64,000 nucleotides of DNA from TMP-86 sp046347195. Its GTDB lineage: Bacteria > Pseudomonadota > Gammaproteobacteria > Steroidobacterales > Steroidobacteraceae. Of the stretch, positions 16,356 to 25,200 are shown piece by piece. Location: positions 1 through 64,000 of the forward strand of contig JAXMGQ010000004.1 in NCBI GenBank assembly GCA_046347195.1. The letters are read 5' to 3'. Position 1 is the stretch's first letter; each line of letters begins with the position of its first letter. A program made the translations under genes and the position numbers. The notes under the pieces are model-generated. The model made no database searches and was not told the origin of the DNA. It saw only the letters and a list, made by a program, of their open reading frames with translations.

Positions 16356-19154
16356 ATGCCCAAGCTCGTGCTGGTCGACGGGTCTTCGTACCTGTACCGG
16401 GCGTTTCACGCCTTGCCGCCGCTGTCCAATTCGCGCGGCGAGCCCACCGGCGCCGTGCTCGGCGTCATCAACATGCTGAACAAGCTGGTCAAGGAGGAAT
16501 CACCCGGGCACATCGCCGTGGTGTTCGACGCTCCGGGCCGCACCTTCCGCGACGACCTGTTCGACCAGTACAAGGCGCACCGCCCGCCCATGCCCGATGA
16601 GCTGCGCTCGCAGCTCGCGCCGCTCCTCGAGGCGGTGGAGGCGATGGGCCTGCCGTTGCTTCGCATCGCCGGCGTGGAGGCGGACGATGTGATCGGCACG
16701 CTGGCGCGGCGCGGCACGGCGCTGGGCCACACGGTGTTGATCTCCACCGGCGATAAGGACATGGCGCAACTCGTCGGCGATGGCATCGGCCTCGTCAACA
16801 CCATGAGCAACACGCGCCTGGACCGCGAGGGCGTCAAGCTCAAGTTCGATGTCTGGCCCGAGCAGATGATCGACTACCTCGCGCTGGTGGGCGACAGCTC
16901 CGACAACATCCCGGGCATCACCGGCGTCGGGCCCAAGACCGCGGCGAAGTGGCTCAAGCAGTACCAGTCCCTCGACAACCTCATCGCCCACGCTGCGGAA
17001 ATCGGCGGCAAGGTGGGCGAGAACCTGCGCGCCGAGCAAGCGGTGCTGGAACTCTCACGCAAGCTCGCCACCATCGATACTCAGGTCGCGCTCGAGCTCG
17101 CACCCGACGCCCTCGTGCCCCGCCCCGCCGATGCGGCCCGCCTGAAGGCGCTGTATGCGCGCCTGGAGCTGCGCACGCTGCTCAAGGCGCTGGAGGGCGC
17201 GGGGTCCAGTGCGGACGCGGGACCGCCGCAATCGGCGAACGCAGCGGCTCCCGCAACGGCGGACGCAGGTACCGCCACCCCATCGGCGAGCGATGCACCG
17301 GCCGAGGCCGGCTCGGCCGGCCCTGCCGGCTTGCCGGCGAGCGTCCCGCGTCATTACGAGACCATCACCGACATGGCACGGCTCGATACCTGGATCGAGG
17401 TGCTGAAGCAGGCGCCGCTGTTCGCCTTCGACACCGAGACCGACAGCCTGGACTACCTGCAGGCGCGCATCGTCGGCGTGTCCTTCGCCGCGCAGGCGGG
17501 CCACGCTGCCTATGTGCCACTGGCACACGACTATGCCGGGGCGCCCGCGCAGCTCGATCGCGATGCAGTGCTCGCCCGGCTCAAGCCGCTGCTCGAGGAC
17601 CCCGCGCGCCGCAAGCTCGGCCATCACCTCAAGTACGACATCCACGTGCTCGCGAACCACGGCATCGCCCTGCAGGGACATGCCTTCGATTCGATGCTCG
17701 AGTCCTACGTGCTCAACAGCGTGGCCACGCGCCACGACATGGACTCCACCGCCCTCAAGTACCTGGGCGTGCACACCATCCATTTCGAGGACGTGGCTGG
17801 CAAGGGCGCGAAACAGCTCACCTTCAACCAGGTGGACGTCGAACGCGCGGCTGAATACTCGGCCGAGGACGCGGACGTGACCCTGCAGCTCCACCAGGCG
17901 CTGTGGCCGCAGATCTGCGCGGCACCCCGGCTGAAGACGCTGTACGAGACCATCGAACAGCCGCTGGTGCCGGTGCTGTATCGCATGGAACGGACCGGTG
18001 TGCTGGTGGACCGCGAGCAGCTCCGCCGCCAGAGCGCTGAACTCGCCAATCGCATGATCGAGATCGAGCAGGCGGCGCACACCGCCGCCGGCGGTTCGTT
18101 CAACCTCGACTCCCCGAAGCAGCTCCAGCAGATCCTGTTCGAGCGGCTGCAGATCCCGGTGGCCCGCAAGACCCCCACGGGACAGCCCTCCACCGCCGAG
18201 GACGTGCTCGAGGAACTGGCGGCGAACTACCCGCTGCCGCGACTCATCCTGGACTACCGCGGCATCGCCAAGCTCAAGTCCACCTACACCGACAAGCTGC
18301 CGCTGGAGATCGACGCCGCCACGGGCCGCATCCACACCTCCTACCACCAGGCCATCGCGGCCACCGGCCGGCTCTCTTCCACCGAGCCCAACCTGCAGAA
18401 CATCCCGATCCGAACGCAGGAGGGCCGACGCATCCGGCAGGCCTTCGTCGCGCCGCCCGGCCGCACGCTGGTGGCCGCAGACTACTCGCAGATCGAGCTG
18501 CGCATCATGGCGCACCTGTCGGGCGATGAGAGCCTGCTGCGCGCCTTTGCGCAGGACCTCGACGTGCACCAGGCCACGGCGGCGGAAGTGTTCGGCGTGC
18601 CACTGGAAGCGGTCAGCGGCGAGCAGCGGCGCTCGGCGAAGGCGATCAACTTCGGGCTGATCTACGGCATGTCGGCCTTCGGGCTCGCGCGCCAGCTGGG
18701 CATCCCGCGCGGTGAGGCGCAGGCCTACGTGGACCTGTACTTCCAGCGCTACCCCGGCGTGCGCCGCTACATGGACGAGACTCGCCGCCTCGCGCACGAG
18801 CAGAAGTTCGTCGAGACCGTGTTCGGCCGGCGGCTGTACCTGCCCGACGTCGACTCGCGCAACCAGGCGATGCGGCAGTACGCCGAGCGCAGTGCCATCA
18901 ACGCGCCCATGCAGGGCACCGCGGCCGACATCGTCAAGCTCGCCATGATCGACGTCGATGGCTGGCTGCGCTCGCAGCGGGTGGATGCCTGCCTCATCAT
19001 GCAGGTGCACGATGAACTGGTGCTGGAAGTGGCCGACGCGCAGGTACCGGCGGTGATGGAGGAATTGCGCGCGCGCATGTCGCGCGCCGCGAAGCTCGAT
19101 GTGCCGCTGAAGGTGGAGGTCGGGACCGGACGCAACTGGGACGAGGCTCACTGA
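16356..19154 (+). CDS. polA: DNA polymerase I
   Basis: 932 residues with all three domains. The 5' nuclease occupies about 1-290 (VDGSSYLYRAFHA, VADDVIGTL-type acidic sites, GVGPKTAAKWL). A Pro/Ala-rich linker runs to about 345. A 3'-5' exonuclease follows with the DxE site FAFDTETDSL, so proofreading residues are kept. The polymerase domain shows motif A DYSQIELR, motif B KAINFGLIYGMSAFGLA and motif C QVHDELVLE. ATG 16356 (MPKLVLVDGSS) matches the family start; an upstream in-frame ATG lies on the promoter. It fills Okazaki and repair gaps. It is 6 kb upstream of the sRNA/engB locus with which it is adjacent in many gammaproteobacteria. Confidence 0.96.
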   Translation: MPKLVLVDGSSYLYRAFHALPPLSNSRGEPTGAVLGVINMLNKLVKEESPGHIAVVFDAPGRTFRDDLFDQYKAHRPPMPDELRSQLAPLLEAVEAMGLPLLRIAGVEADDVIGTLARRGTALGHTVLISTGDKDMAQLVGDGIGLVNTMSNTRLDREGVKLKFDVWPEQMIDYLALVGDSSDNIPGITGVGPKTAAKWLKQYQSLDNLIAHAAEIGGKVGENLRAEQAVLELSRKLATIDTQVALELAPDALVPRPADAARLKALYARLELRTLLKALEGAGSSADAGPPQSANAAAPATADAGTATPSASDAPAEAGSAGPAGLPASVPRHYETITDMARLDTWIEVLKQAPLFAFDTETDSLDYLQARIVGVSFAAQAGHAAYVPLAHDYAGAPAQLDRDAVLARLKPLLEDPARRKLGHHLKYDIHVLANHGIALQGHAFDSMLESYVLNSVATRHDMDSTALKYLGVHTIHFEDVAGKGAKQLTFNQVDVERAAEYSAEDADVTLQLHQALWPQICAAPRLKTLYETIEQPLVPVLYRMERTGVLVDREQLRRQSAELANRMIEIEQAAHTAAGGSFNLDSPKQLQQILFERLQIPVARKTPTGQPSTAEDVLEELAANYPLPRLILDYRGIAKLKSTYTDKLPLEIDAATGRIHTSYHQAIAATGRLSSTEPNLQNIPIRTQEGRRIRQAFVAPPGRTLVAADYSQIELRIMAHLSGDESLLRAFAQDLDVHQATAAEVFGVPLEAVSGEQRRSAKAINFGLIYGMSAFGLARQLGIPRGEAQAYVDLYFQRYPGVRRYMDETRRLAHEQKFVETVFGRRLYLPDVDSRNQAMRQYAERSAINAPMQGTAADIVKLAMIDVDGWLRSQRVDACLIMQVHDELVLEVADAQVPAVMEELRARMSRAAKLDVPLKVEVGTGRNWDEAH

Positions 19155-19275
19155 GCGGGCGTTGCGCCGAGGCCACGCGGTCGTCGGCACGCGGCGACAT
19201 TTCGGAAGGTCGCGGGAACCGGGGTACAAAGACGCCAGTCACATCACACGTGTTCCAACGACGCGCGAGGTGTGC

Positions 19276-19824
19276 ATGAAGACGGTCATCCCTTTGTTCG
19301 CCCTGAGCATCGCCGGCATCGGCGCGGCCAACGCCGCCGACCATGGCATCTATCTCGGCGCCGGCCTCGGCCAGAGCAAGCTCGATCCGGATTCGCGCCG
19401 ACTCAACTTTTCGGAACTGAACTATGACGACAAGGACCAGGGTTACAAGATCATTGCAGGCATCCGTCCACTGGATGTCCTCGGCGCTGAGCTCAACTAC
19501 GTGGACCTCGGCAAGACCGACGGATCAGGCATCGGCGGCGCCATCCGCGCCGACGCCAAGCTCGTCAACTTCAGCGTGGTGGGCTATGTCCCGCTGCCGT
19601 TCGTGGATCTCTTCGGCAAGGCAGGTTTTGCAAGGTCCGAATCCCGTTTCCGCGAGGACGGCATCGGGTCGCTGAAGGACAACAGCACGGACTTCAGCTG
19701 GGGCGCCGGCGTGCAGGCGCATTTCGGCAGCCTCGGTGCCCGCGTGGAATACGAACGATTCAACCTGCCGCGCACCGACCGGGCGTCGCTCGTCTCCCTG
19801 GGGGTCACCTGGACTTTCCTGTAA
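19276..19824 (+). CDS. Outer-membrane beta-barrel protein (OmpA/Opa-like porin family)
   Basis: 182 residues with a signal peptide cleaved near GAANAAD. The mature part has alternating hydrophobic/aromatic strands (GIYLGAGLGQSKLD, YKIIAGIRPLDVLGAELNYVDLG) and ends in a terminal aromatic (LGVTWTFL), a beta-barrel insertion signal. It resembles eight-stranded barrels of the outer membrane beta-barrel family. No specific substrate can be inferred. It lies between polA and the VIT1-type gene; a TACAAA-like -10 sits near 19233. Confidence 0.8.
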   Translation: MKTVIPLFALSIAGIGAANAADHGIYLGAGLGQSKLDPDSRRLNFSELNYDDKDQGYKIIAGIRPLDVLGAELNYVDLGKTDGSGIGGAIRADAKLVNFSVVGYVPLPFVDLFGKAGFARSESRFREDGIGSLKDNSTDFSWGAGVQAHFGSLGARVEYERFNLPRTDRASLVSLGVTWTFL

Positions 19825-19843
19825 CTTCATCCAGGCGGGCGAT

Positions 19844-19849
19844 TAGAAT
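19844..19849 (+). promoter_or_regulatory. -10 element of the VIT1 gene, leaderless geometry
   Basis: TAGAAT lies six bases before the ATG at 19856, the same spacing as in the lptM gene, so transcription is predicted to begin at the start codon. No ribosome binding site is visible between the two. Confidence 0.5.
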
Positions 19850-19855
19850 GCCCGC

Positions 19856-20554
19856 ATGTACGTCAGGCACCATGAATCGCACCGCACCCAGCACATCGGC
19901 TGGCTGCGGGCGGCCGTGCTCGGCGCCAATGACGGCATCGTCTCCACCGCGAGCCTGCTGATCGGCGTGGCCGCCGCGCAGGCCACGCATGACCAGCTGC
20001 TCATCACCGGCATCGCCGGCCTGGTCGCGGGCTCCATGTCGATGGCGGCCGGCGAGTACGTCTCCGTGGCCTCGCAGAAGGACACCCAGCAGGCGGACAT
20101 CGCGCGCGAGACCGAGGAGCTCGCCAACGACACCGAGTTCGAGCACGAGGAACTCGCCACCATCTACGAACGCCGTGGCCTCGACAAGGAGCTGGCGCGG
20201 CGCGTGGCCACCCAGCTCATGCAGAAGGATGCGCTCGGCGCCCACATGCGCGATGAACTGGGCATCAGCGAGACCATCACCGTGAACCCGCTGCAGGCGG
20301 CGCTGACCTCGGCCGCGACCTTCGCGACAGGAGCCGCCCTGCCGCTGATTCCCGCCGTGGTGGCGCCCGAGACATCGCGCGTGCCGGTCATCGCGCTGAG
20401 TTCGCTCGTGTTCCTCGGGAGTCTGGGCGCCCTGTCGGCCTGGGCCGGCGGCGCGCCGGTTTCCAAGGCGGCGCTGCGCGTCACCATCTGGGGCGCGGTG
20501 GCCATGGGCGTCACGGCGCTGATCGGCTCGCTGATGCACGTCGCGGTCGCCTGA
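19856..20554 (+). CDS. VIT1/CCC1-family (vacuolar iron transporter-like) membrane protein
   Basis: 232 residues with about five membrane segments. The first bears the family signature LGANDGIVSTASLLIGVAAA. A Glu-rich cytoplasmic helical pair follows (about 75-130, EELANDTEFEHEELATIYERRGL), the metal-binding region in plant VIT1. Eukaryotic members move Fe2+ or Mn2+ into vacuoles; bacterial members (NodM/MbfA relatives) are thought to export iron or manganese across the inner membrane. The gene is single and predicted leaderless. Confidence 0.85.
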   Translation: MYVRHHESHRTQHIGWLRAAVLGANDGIVSTASLLIGVAAAQATHDQLLITGIAGLVAGSMSMAAGEYVSVASQKDTQQADIARETEELANDTEFEHEELATIYERRGLDKELARRVATQLMQKDALGAHMRDELGISETITVNPLQAALTSAATFATGAALPLIPAVVAPETSRVPVIALSSLVFLGSLGALSAWAGGAPVSKAALRVTIWGAVAMGVTALIGSLMHVAVA

Positions 20555-20602
20555 CGGGACACCCCCGCCGGCGCCGCGAGGTCGCGGACGGGTTCGCCGG
20601 GA

Positions 20603-21790
20603 TCAGCCCGCGCGCAACGCCTGTGCGATGGGGAGCCTCGCGGCGCGGATCGCGGGGAACAGTCCTCCCACCAGCCCGACGATGCAGGCCATCACGACAC
20701 CGCTCATGGCCAGCGCCGGCGTCACCGTCAGCCGGAAGACCACCTGGGTGAAGTTCGAACCCAGCGTGTTCACCGAATTACCGTTGAAGAAGACCCAGGC
20801 GATCGCGGCGCCGAGGCATCCGCCGATGAGCGACAGCAGCAGGCTTTCCGCGAACACCGAGACCACCACCGGCAGCGGGCCGAAGCCGATGGCGCGAAGC
20901 GTGGCGATCTCCAGCGAGCGCGCAGCCACCGCCGAGTACAGGGTGTTGAGCGCGCCGAACACCGCGCCCAGCGCCATGATGCCGCCGACGATGTAGGCGA
21001 CGAAGAACAGGAGCTTCGAGAGCTGGCGCGACTGCTCGGCGTAGTACCCGGTCTCGCGCTTCACGTCCACGGACAGCGTGGGGTTGGTCGTGAGCTGGTC
21101 CTTGAACGCATCGAAGCCAGCGGCGCTGTCGAGCTGCACGGTGACGCTCTGGAAGAGGTTGCGCCGGTAGGCAGACAATACCGTCTCCGCATCGGCCATC
21201 ATCTCCGATTCGTGCGAGTCCCCGCCGCTGTCGAACACCCCGACGATGGTCCACTCGCCATCATGGAACGTCAGCCGCTGGCCCAGATCCAGCCCTTCGA
21301 ACTGCATCTGCGCCGAGCGTCCGACGATGAGCTCGCGCACCGCCGGCCGGAACATCCGGCCCGCGACGATGTGGATCTCGGGACGCAGTTCGAAGCCTTG
21401 CGGCCCCACGCCCCGCAACGCGACGTTCGCCTTGGTGCCGGTGTTCTTCTGCCGCAGGTTCAGCATCGCGACCATTTCCGCCGAGGCGATGGGCTTGCCG
21501 GCGGCGCCCTTGCGCACCCCATGCGCATCCAGGATGGTCAGCGCATTGTCACGCGACAGCGTGCTCGCGAGTTCCGACTGCGAACCGCCGCGCAGCACCA
21601 GCGCGCGGTCCGCACGGCCGGTGTTGGCGAGTGTCCTGCCGAAGCCTGTCGCCATCGCCAGCACCGAGACGAGCACGGCCACGGTCACCGCGATGCCGAT
21701 GACGATCACCGCCGACAGGGACCAGCGCTGCGGGAGGCTGCGCAGGTTGTTGACGGTGACCGCCGCGACCTGGGAGGACAGGCTGGCCAT
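20603..21790 (-). CDS. ABC transporter permease (FtsX/MacB type), second copy
   Basis: 395 residues with one membrane segment near the N-terminus, a large periplasmic domain (about 45-265, MacB_PCD type) and three C-terminal membrane segments ending in PAIRAARLPIAQALRAG, the FtsX-family tail. It is the last gene of a four-gene operon, 2 bp after the other permease. Such permeases work by mechanotransmission with a periplasmic adaptor rather than by carrying substrate through the membrane. The substrate is unknown; macrolides, peptides or lipoprotein cargo are possibilities. Confidence 0.87.
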   Translation of the reverse strand: MASLSSQVAAVTVNNLRSLPQRWSLSAVIVIGIAVTVAVLVSVLAMATGFGRTLANTGRADRALVLRGGSQSELASTLSRDNALTILDAHGVRKGAAGKPIASAEMVAMLNLRQKNTGTKANVALRGVGPQGFELRPEIHIVAGRMFRPAVRELIVGRSAQMQFEGLDLGQRLTFHDGEWTIVGVFDSGGDSHESEMMADAETVLSAYRRNLFQSVTVQLDSAAGFDAFKDQLTTNPTLSVDVKRETGYYAEQSRQLSKLLFFVAYIVGGIMALGAVFGALNTLYSAVAARSLEIATLRAIGFGPLPVVVSVFAESLLLSLIGGCLGAAIAWVFFNGNSVNTLGSNFTQVVFRLTVTPALAMSGVVMACIVGLVGGLFPAIRAARLPIAQALRAG

Positions 21791-21792
21791 CT

Positions 21793-22938
21793 TCAGCGCC
21801 CCGCCAGCGCATCGACGATGTTGAGCTGGCGGGCCCGCCAGGCCGGCAGCAGTCCCGTGGCCACGGCGAGCAGCACGGCGATGATGATCCCCTGGGCCAG
21901 GACGGCGGGTGGCAGTCTCACGACGCCGATCGCATCACGCAGCGCGGGGAACAGCAGGGCGGCGAGGCCCAGGCCAGCGAGCGCCGAGAAGACGCACAGC
22001 AGCAGGGACTCGGCCAGCACCAGCCGCAGCACGCCGCCATCGGTGAACCCCAGCGTCTTGAGCACCGCGAACTCCGGGATGCGTTCGCGGATGGACTGCA
22101 TGAGCGAGCTCCCCGTGGCGAACAGCAGCGCGAAGAACACGGCGAACAGGATGCGCGTGACGATGAAGTTGATGTCGCCGATCTGCTTGAGGAAGGATTG
22201 CTGGAACTCCTTCTCCGTCTTGGTCTCGGTTTCCTCGGAGGAGTTGGCGAAACGACGGTCGATGTCGGCGGCGATCTGCGCGGAACGCGCCGGGTCGTTC
22301 ACCTGCACGAGCAGCCAGCCCACCAGTCCCTTGCCGAAGCTGCGCGCCTCGTCGAAATAGCTGTAGTTGAAGAAGAACTGGTTCTCGCGCGAGGGAAAAT
22401 CCGGCGAGGTGAAGATGCCGACGATGTCGAAGTCCCAGTCCGAGCTGCCGCCCGCCCTGGTCCAGATGGTCGAGTGCAGCGGCACCCGGTCGCCGATCTT
22501 CCATCCGTAGTGACGGGCGAGCTCTGCGCCGACGATGGCACCGGAGCGCGTGCGCTGCCACGCATCGAACTGGTCATCCGGCAGCCGGTATTCGGTGAAG
22601 ACGCGGCGCCAGCGCGCCGGCTCCACCGGATAGGAGAACACGAAGTTCTTCGGATCCTGGTAATACGGGCCGAACCAGCTCTGCTGCGATACCGCGGAGA
22701 CGCCCGGCACCGTCTCCACCTGCGCCTGGTAGGCGTAGGGAAGTGATTCGGTGAAGGACACGGCGTTGGCGACGAACAGGCGGTTCACATTGGCGCGATC
22801 CACCACCGAATTGAACGCCGCGTTCACCCCCTGCAGCAGGCCGAACAGCAGGAAGGCGACCACGATGGACAGCAGCGTGAACAGCGTGCGCGCCTTGCGG
22901 CGCCACAGTGCGGCCCACAACAGCGGCAGGAACTTCAT
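21793..22938 (-). CDS. ABC transporter permease (FtsX/MacB type), first copy
   Basis: 381 residues with the same architecture as its neighbour: an N-terminal membrane helix (LFTLLSIVVAFLLFGLL), a periplasmic domain, and three C-terminal helices. The cytoplasmic coupling helix is IRERIPEFAVLKTLGFTDG and the end is PAWRARQLNIVDALAGR. The pair presumably forms a heterodimeric transmembrane unit. Its start overlaps the stop of the ATPase gene by 4 nt, so the genes are co-translated. Confidence 0.87.
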   Translation of the reverse strand: MKFLPLLWAALWRRKARTLFTLLSIVVAFLLFGLLQGVNAAFNSVVDRANVNRLFVANAVSFTESLPYAYQAQVETVPGVSAVSQQSWFGPYYQDPKNFVFSYPVEPARWRRVFTEYRLPDDQFDAWQRTRSGAIVGAELARHYGWKIGDRVPLHSTIWTRAGGSSDWDFDIVGIFTSPDFPSRENQFFFNYSYFDEARSFGKGLVGWLLVQVNDPARSAQIAADIDRRFANSSEETETKTEKEFQQSFLKQIGDINFIVTRILFAVFFALLFATGSSLMQSIRERIPEFAVLKTLGFTDGGVLRLVLAESLLLCVFSALAGLGLAALLFPALRDAIGVVRLPPAVLAQGIIIAVLLAVATGLLPAWRARQLNIVDALAGR

Positions 22939-23630
22939 GCCGGGGCCCTGGCGTGCTGATCGACCAGTTCACCCTTGTCGAGGTAGAGCCGATGCGTCGC
23001 GTAGTCGGCGGCCTTCGGGTCGTGCGTCACCATGACGATGGTCTTGCCCTGCTCGCGGTTCAGCGTGCGCAGCAGTCCCAGGATCTCATCCGCCGTGGCG
23101 CGGTCCAGGTCGCCGGTGGGCTCATCACACACCAGCAGCGTCGGATCCGAGACCAGCGCCCGCGCGATCGCCACGCGCTGCGCCTGACCTCCCGACAGCT
23201 CCGCGGGCCTGTGCCGCGCGCGATCCTCGAGCCCCACGATGGCGAGCGCCGCCTGCACGTTGCGGCGGCGCTGAGCCGAGGAAAGCGGGGTGAGCAGCAG
23301 CGGCAGCTCGACGTTGCGCTCGGCCGAGAGCTGCGGCAGCAGGTTGTAGAACTGGAACACGAATCCGACGTGGCGCGCCCGCCAGCGCGCGAGCTTCTCG
23401 CCCTTCATCTGGTCGATGCGCACGCCGGCGACGTTCACCTCGCCACCCGAGGCGGTGTCGAGACCGCCGATGAGGTTCAACAGCGTGGTCTTGCCCGAAC
23501 CGGAAGGGCCCATGAGTGCGACGAAATCGCCCGCCTCGATGTCCAGGTCGATGCCATGCAGGACCTCGATGGCCTGCTTGCCCCGGGTGTAGCGCTTGAC
23601 GACGTTGCGCAGGGAAACGATCGCAGTCAT
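22935..23630 (-). CDS. ABC transporter ATPase, LolD/MacB type
   Basis: 231 residues: Walker A GPSGSGKTTLLN, Q-loop FVFQFYNLLPQL, signature LSGGQAQRVAIARAL, Walker B LLVCDEPTGDLD and H-loop MVTHDPKAA. Stand-alone ATPases of this group energise MacAB-, LolCDE- and FtsEX-like complexes at the inner membrane. It starts 2 bp after the adaptor gene and overlaps the first permease. With the adaptor and two permeases it makes a complete tripartite-type inner-membrane assembly; an outer-membrane channel (TolC) would come from elsewhere. Confidence 0.92.
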   Translation of the reverse strand: MTAIVSLRNVVKRYTRGKQAIEVLHGIDLDIEAGDFVALMGPSGSGKTTLLNLIGGLDTASGGEVNVAGVRIDQMKGEKLARWRARHVGFVFQFYNLLPQLSAERNVELPLLLTPLSSAQRRRNVQAALAIVGLEDRARHRPAELSGGQAQRVAIARALVSDPTLLVCDEPTGDLDRATADEILGLLRTLNREQGKTIVMVTHDPKAADYATHRLYLDKGELVDQHARAPA

Positions 23631-23632
23631 GC

Positions 23633-24877
23633 CTACTGCTCCTTCACCTTGACGCCATCGGCGAGCTTCGCCGGGTCCCCGATGGCCACCCGTTCGCCGG
23701 CGGAGAGCCCGGCGAGGATGGTCTGCGTGCCGGCCTCCGCCGCACCCAGCCTCACCGCGCGGCGTTCCACGGTGTCGCCCTTGATCACGAACACGGTGCC
23801 GGTGGCTCCCTGGCCCTGCACCGCCTGCGCCGGCACGCTCACCCCGCCCGCGCCGGCAGCCTCGCCGGCGGCAGCCTCGCCGGCGGCCGGCGCGGCATCA
23901 CCGAGGAAGGCGACGCGCGCGCCCATGTCCGGCAGGATGCGCGCATCGCGCACCTTGAAGCCGATGCGCACCTTGACCGTCGCCTTGGCGCGATCCGCGG
24001 TCGGGATGATGGCGATAACATAGGCGGGAATCTGCCAGTCCGGGTAGGCATTGAGCCGGATGGTCGCGGGCTGGTCGGCATGCACGCGCGCGATGAAGCT
24101 CTCGTTCACGTCCACCTCGACCTCCAGCGAGTCCATGTCCACGATGGTGCCGATGCCGGTGCGGGTGAAGCCACCACCCGCGGAGATCGGCGAGACGATC
24201 TCGCCGGGCTGCGCCGCCTTGACGGTGATCACGCCGGAGAAGGGAGCGCGCACCACGGTGTCATCCAGGTTGCGCTGCGCGGAGTCGACACCCCGCTGCG
24301 AGACGTCGACGCCCTTCTGCGAGGTCAGCAGCTGAGCGCGCAGCGAGTCGAGCGCGGTGCGCGCGTTGTCCAGGTCCGACTGACTGACGAAGTGCTGTGC
24401 GAACAGCTCGTTCTTGCGGCGGAAATCGCGTTCCGCATTGGCGAGGTTGACCTGCACCTGGGTGAGCGCGGCCTTCGAGTACTCGAGCTGCGCCTGGGCC
24501 TGTTGCAGCGCCGCCCGCACGTTGGTGTCATCCAGCCGCCCGACGATGGCGCCCTTGTCGACGTGCTGGCCCTCCTCGATCAGTACCTCGGTGACCTTGC
24601 CGGTAATTTTTGCAGACACCGTCGCCTGCCGTCGGGCGACGACGTAACCGGAAGCGTCCAGCAGCGAAGCCCCGCCACCGGCGCTGCCGGGAGACACTTG
24701 ATGCGCGATGGCAACAGTCACCGGAATTGCCGGTGAACGCAGCGCGAAGAACAGCAGCGCCGCAGCAACAAGCAGCACGAGCCCGGCACCGATCCACCAC
24801 TTCAGGCGCGATTGCCCCTCGATATCGTTCGTACGATCGATCTTGAGCTGCCGCAGCAGTTCGGTTTTGTCTGGCAC
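23633..24877 (-). CDS. Periplasmic adaptor (membrane fusion protein, HlyD/MacA type)
   Basis: 414 residues. A short cytoplasmic tail precedes one membrane helix (WWIGAGLVLLVAAALLFFA). Then come the split lipoyl domain (VSAKITGKVTEVLIEEGQHV and TVVRAPFSGVITVKAAQPGEIV), a long coiled-coil hairpin (about 110-195, rich in Gln/Ala/Arg) and beta-barrel/membrane-proximal parts. An Ala/Gly-rich insertion (GEAAAGEAAGAG) interrupts the C-terminal region. It begins with GTG (24877) without a clear Shine-Dalgarno. It heads the ABC operon and should bridge the permeases to an outer-membrane channel. Confidence 0.88.
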   Translation of the reverse strand: MPDKTELLRQLKIDRTNDIEGQSRLKWWIGAGLVLLVAAALLFFALRSPAIPVTVAIAHQVSPGSAGGGASLLDASGYVVARRQATVSAKITGKVTEVLIEEGQHVDKGAIVGRLDDTNVRAALQQAQAQLEYSKAALTQVQVNLANAERDFRRKNELFAQHFVSQSDLDNARTALDSLRAQLLTSQKGVDVSQRGVDSAQRNLDDTVVRAPFSGVITVKAAQPGEIVSPISAGGGFTRTGIGTIVDMDSLEVEVDVNESFIARVHADQPATIRLNAYPDWQIPAYVIAIIPTADRAKATVKVRIGFKVRDARILPDMGARVAFLGDAAPAAGEAAAGEAAGAGGVSVPAQAVQGQGATGTVFVIKGDTVERRAVRLGAAEAGTQTILAGLSAGERVAIGDPAKLADGVKVKEQ

Positions 24878-24946
24878 GAAAAGCCAATACCCCGCGGACG
24901 ATGGAGCTTATTTTCGATTGCGGGCTGCAACCATTTGACCTATTTT

Positions 24947-24960
24947 ATCGTACCAACGAT
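24947..24960. promoter_or_regulatory. Inverted repeat upstream of the efflux operon
   Basis: ATCGT-ACCA-ACGAT is a perfect 5+4+5 inverted repeat about 70 bp upstream of the adaptor start, on the A/T-rich side of an otherwise GC-rich region. Repeats of this kind are common operators for TetR/MarR-type efflux regulators. No such regulator gene is adjacent, so the assignment is tentative. Confidence 0.35.
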
Positions 24961-24983
24961 GGACGAAAGAATTCGTGTGAGGA

Positions 24984-25013
24984 TTGAACTTTCGGCGGAC
25001 TTCCCCATCTAAT
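24984..25013 (+). promoter_or_regulatory. Promoter of the intergenic small RNA
   Basis: TTGAAC (24984-24989) and TCTAAT (25008-25013) are separated by 18 bp, a good sigma-70 match. Initiation is predicted near 25020, directly ahead of three consecutive hairpins that end in a T-run. Confidence 0.6.
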
Positions 25014-25019
25014 GTTTTG

Positions 25020-25132
25020 AGCGGCTAGGACGCTCCCCGCTCTTCTCCCTGAGCGGGTAAAGACCCGGTTGTCATCCCCATGCCGGGTTGGTCTGCCCCG
25101 ATGGCAGCTTAGGCTCCCATCGGGGCTTTTTT
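25020..25132 (+). ncRNA. Small RNA at the Spot 42/ErsA locus, C-rich loops
   Basis: About 113 nt from the predicted start to the T-run. Hairpin 1 has stem CCCGCTC/GAGCGGG with loop TTCTCCCT (25036-25057). Hairpin 2 has stem ACCCGG/CCGGGT with a loop containing ATCCCC (25063-25088). Hairpin 3 is the intrinsic terminator. It lies just downstream of convergent engB, the place of Spot 42 in enterics and ErsA in Pseudomonas, although polA is 6 kb away here. C-rich loops and length also fit the Xanthomonas virulence sRNA sX13. C-rich loops usually pair with G-rich ribosome binding sites. No long ORF is present. Confidence 0.72.
25095..25132 (+). terminator. Rho-independent terminator of the sRNA
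   Basis: GCCCCGATGG (25095-25104) pairs perfectly with CCATCGGGGC (25117-25126) around a 12-nt loop, followed by six T residues. It is the clearest intrinsic terminator in the window. Confidence 0.88.
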
Positions 25133-25200
25133 AACACTTGATGAAACGCGACCGGGCGCGACCGCTCGACGAATGTCCCTTGGGACTCCATCAACGCGCC

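Noticed and set aside
17055..19229. 724-codon minus-strand ORF opposite polA
   Set aside because: Composition is the antisense shadow of polA codons; no motif is recognisable and polA is intact on the other strand.
23866..23895. Repeated CCGGCGGCAGCCTCG-like units, also near 1450-1490
   Set aside because: They encode or resemble Ala/Gly-rich low-complexity segments in GC-rich DNA; not a mobile or regulatory repeat.
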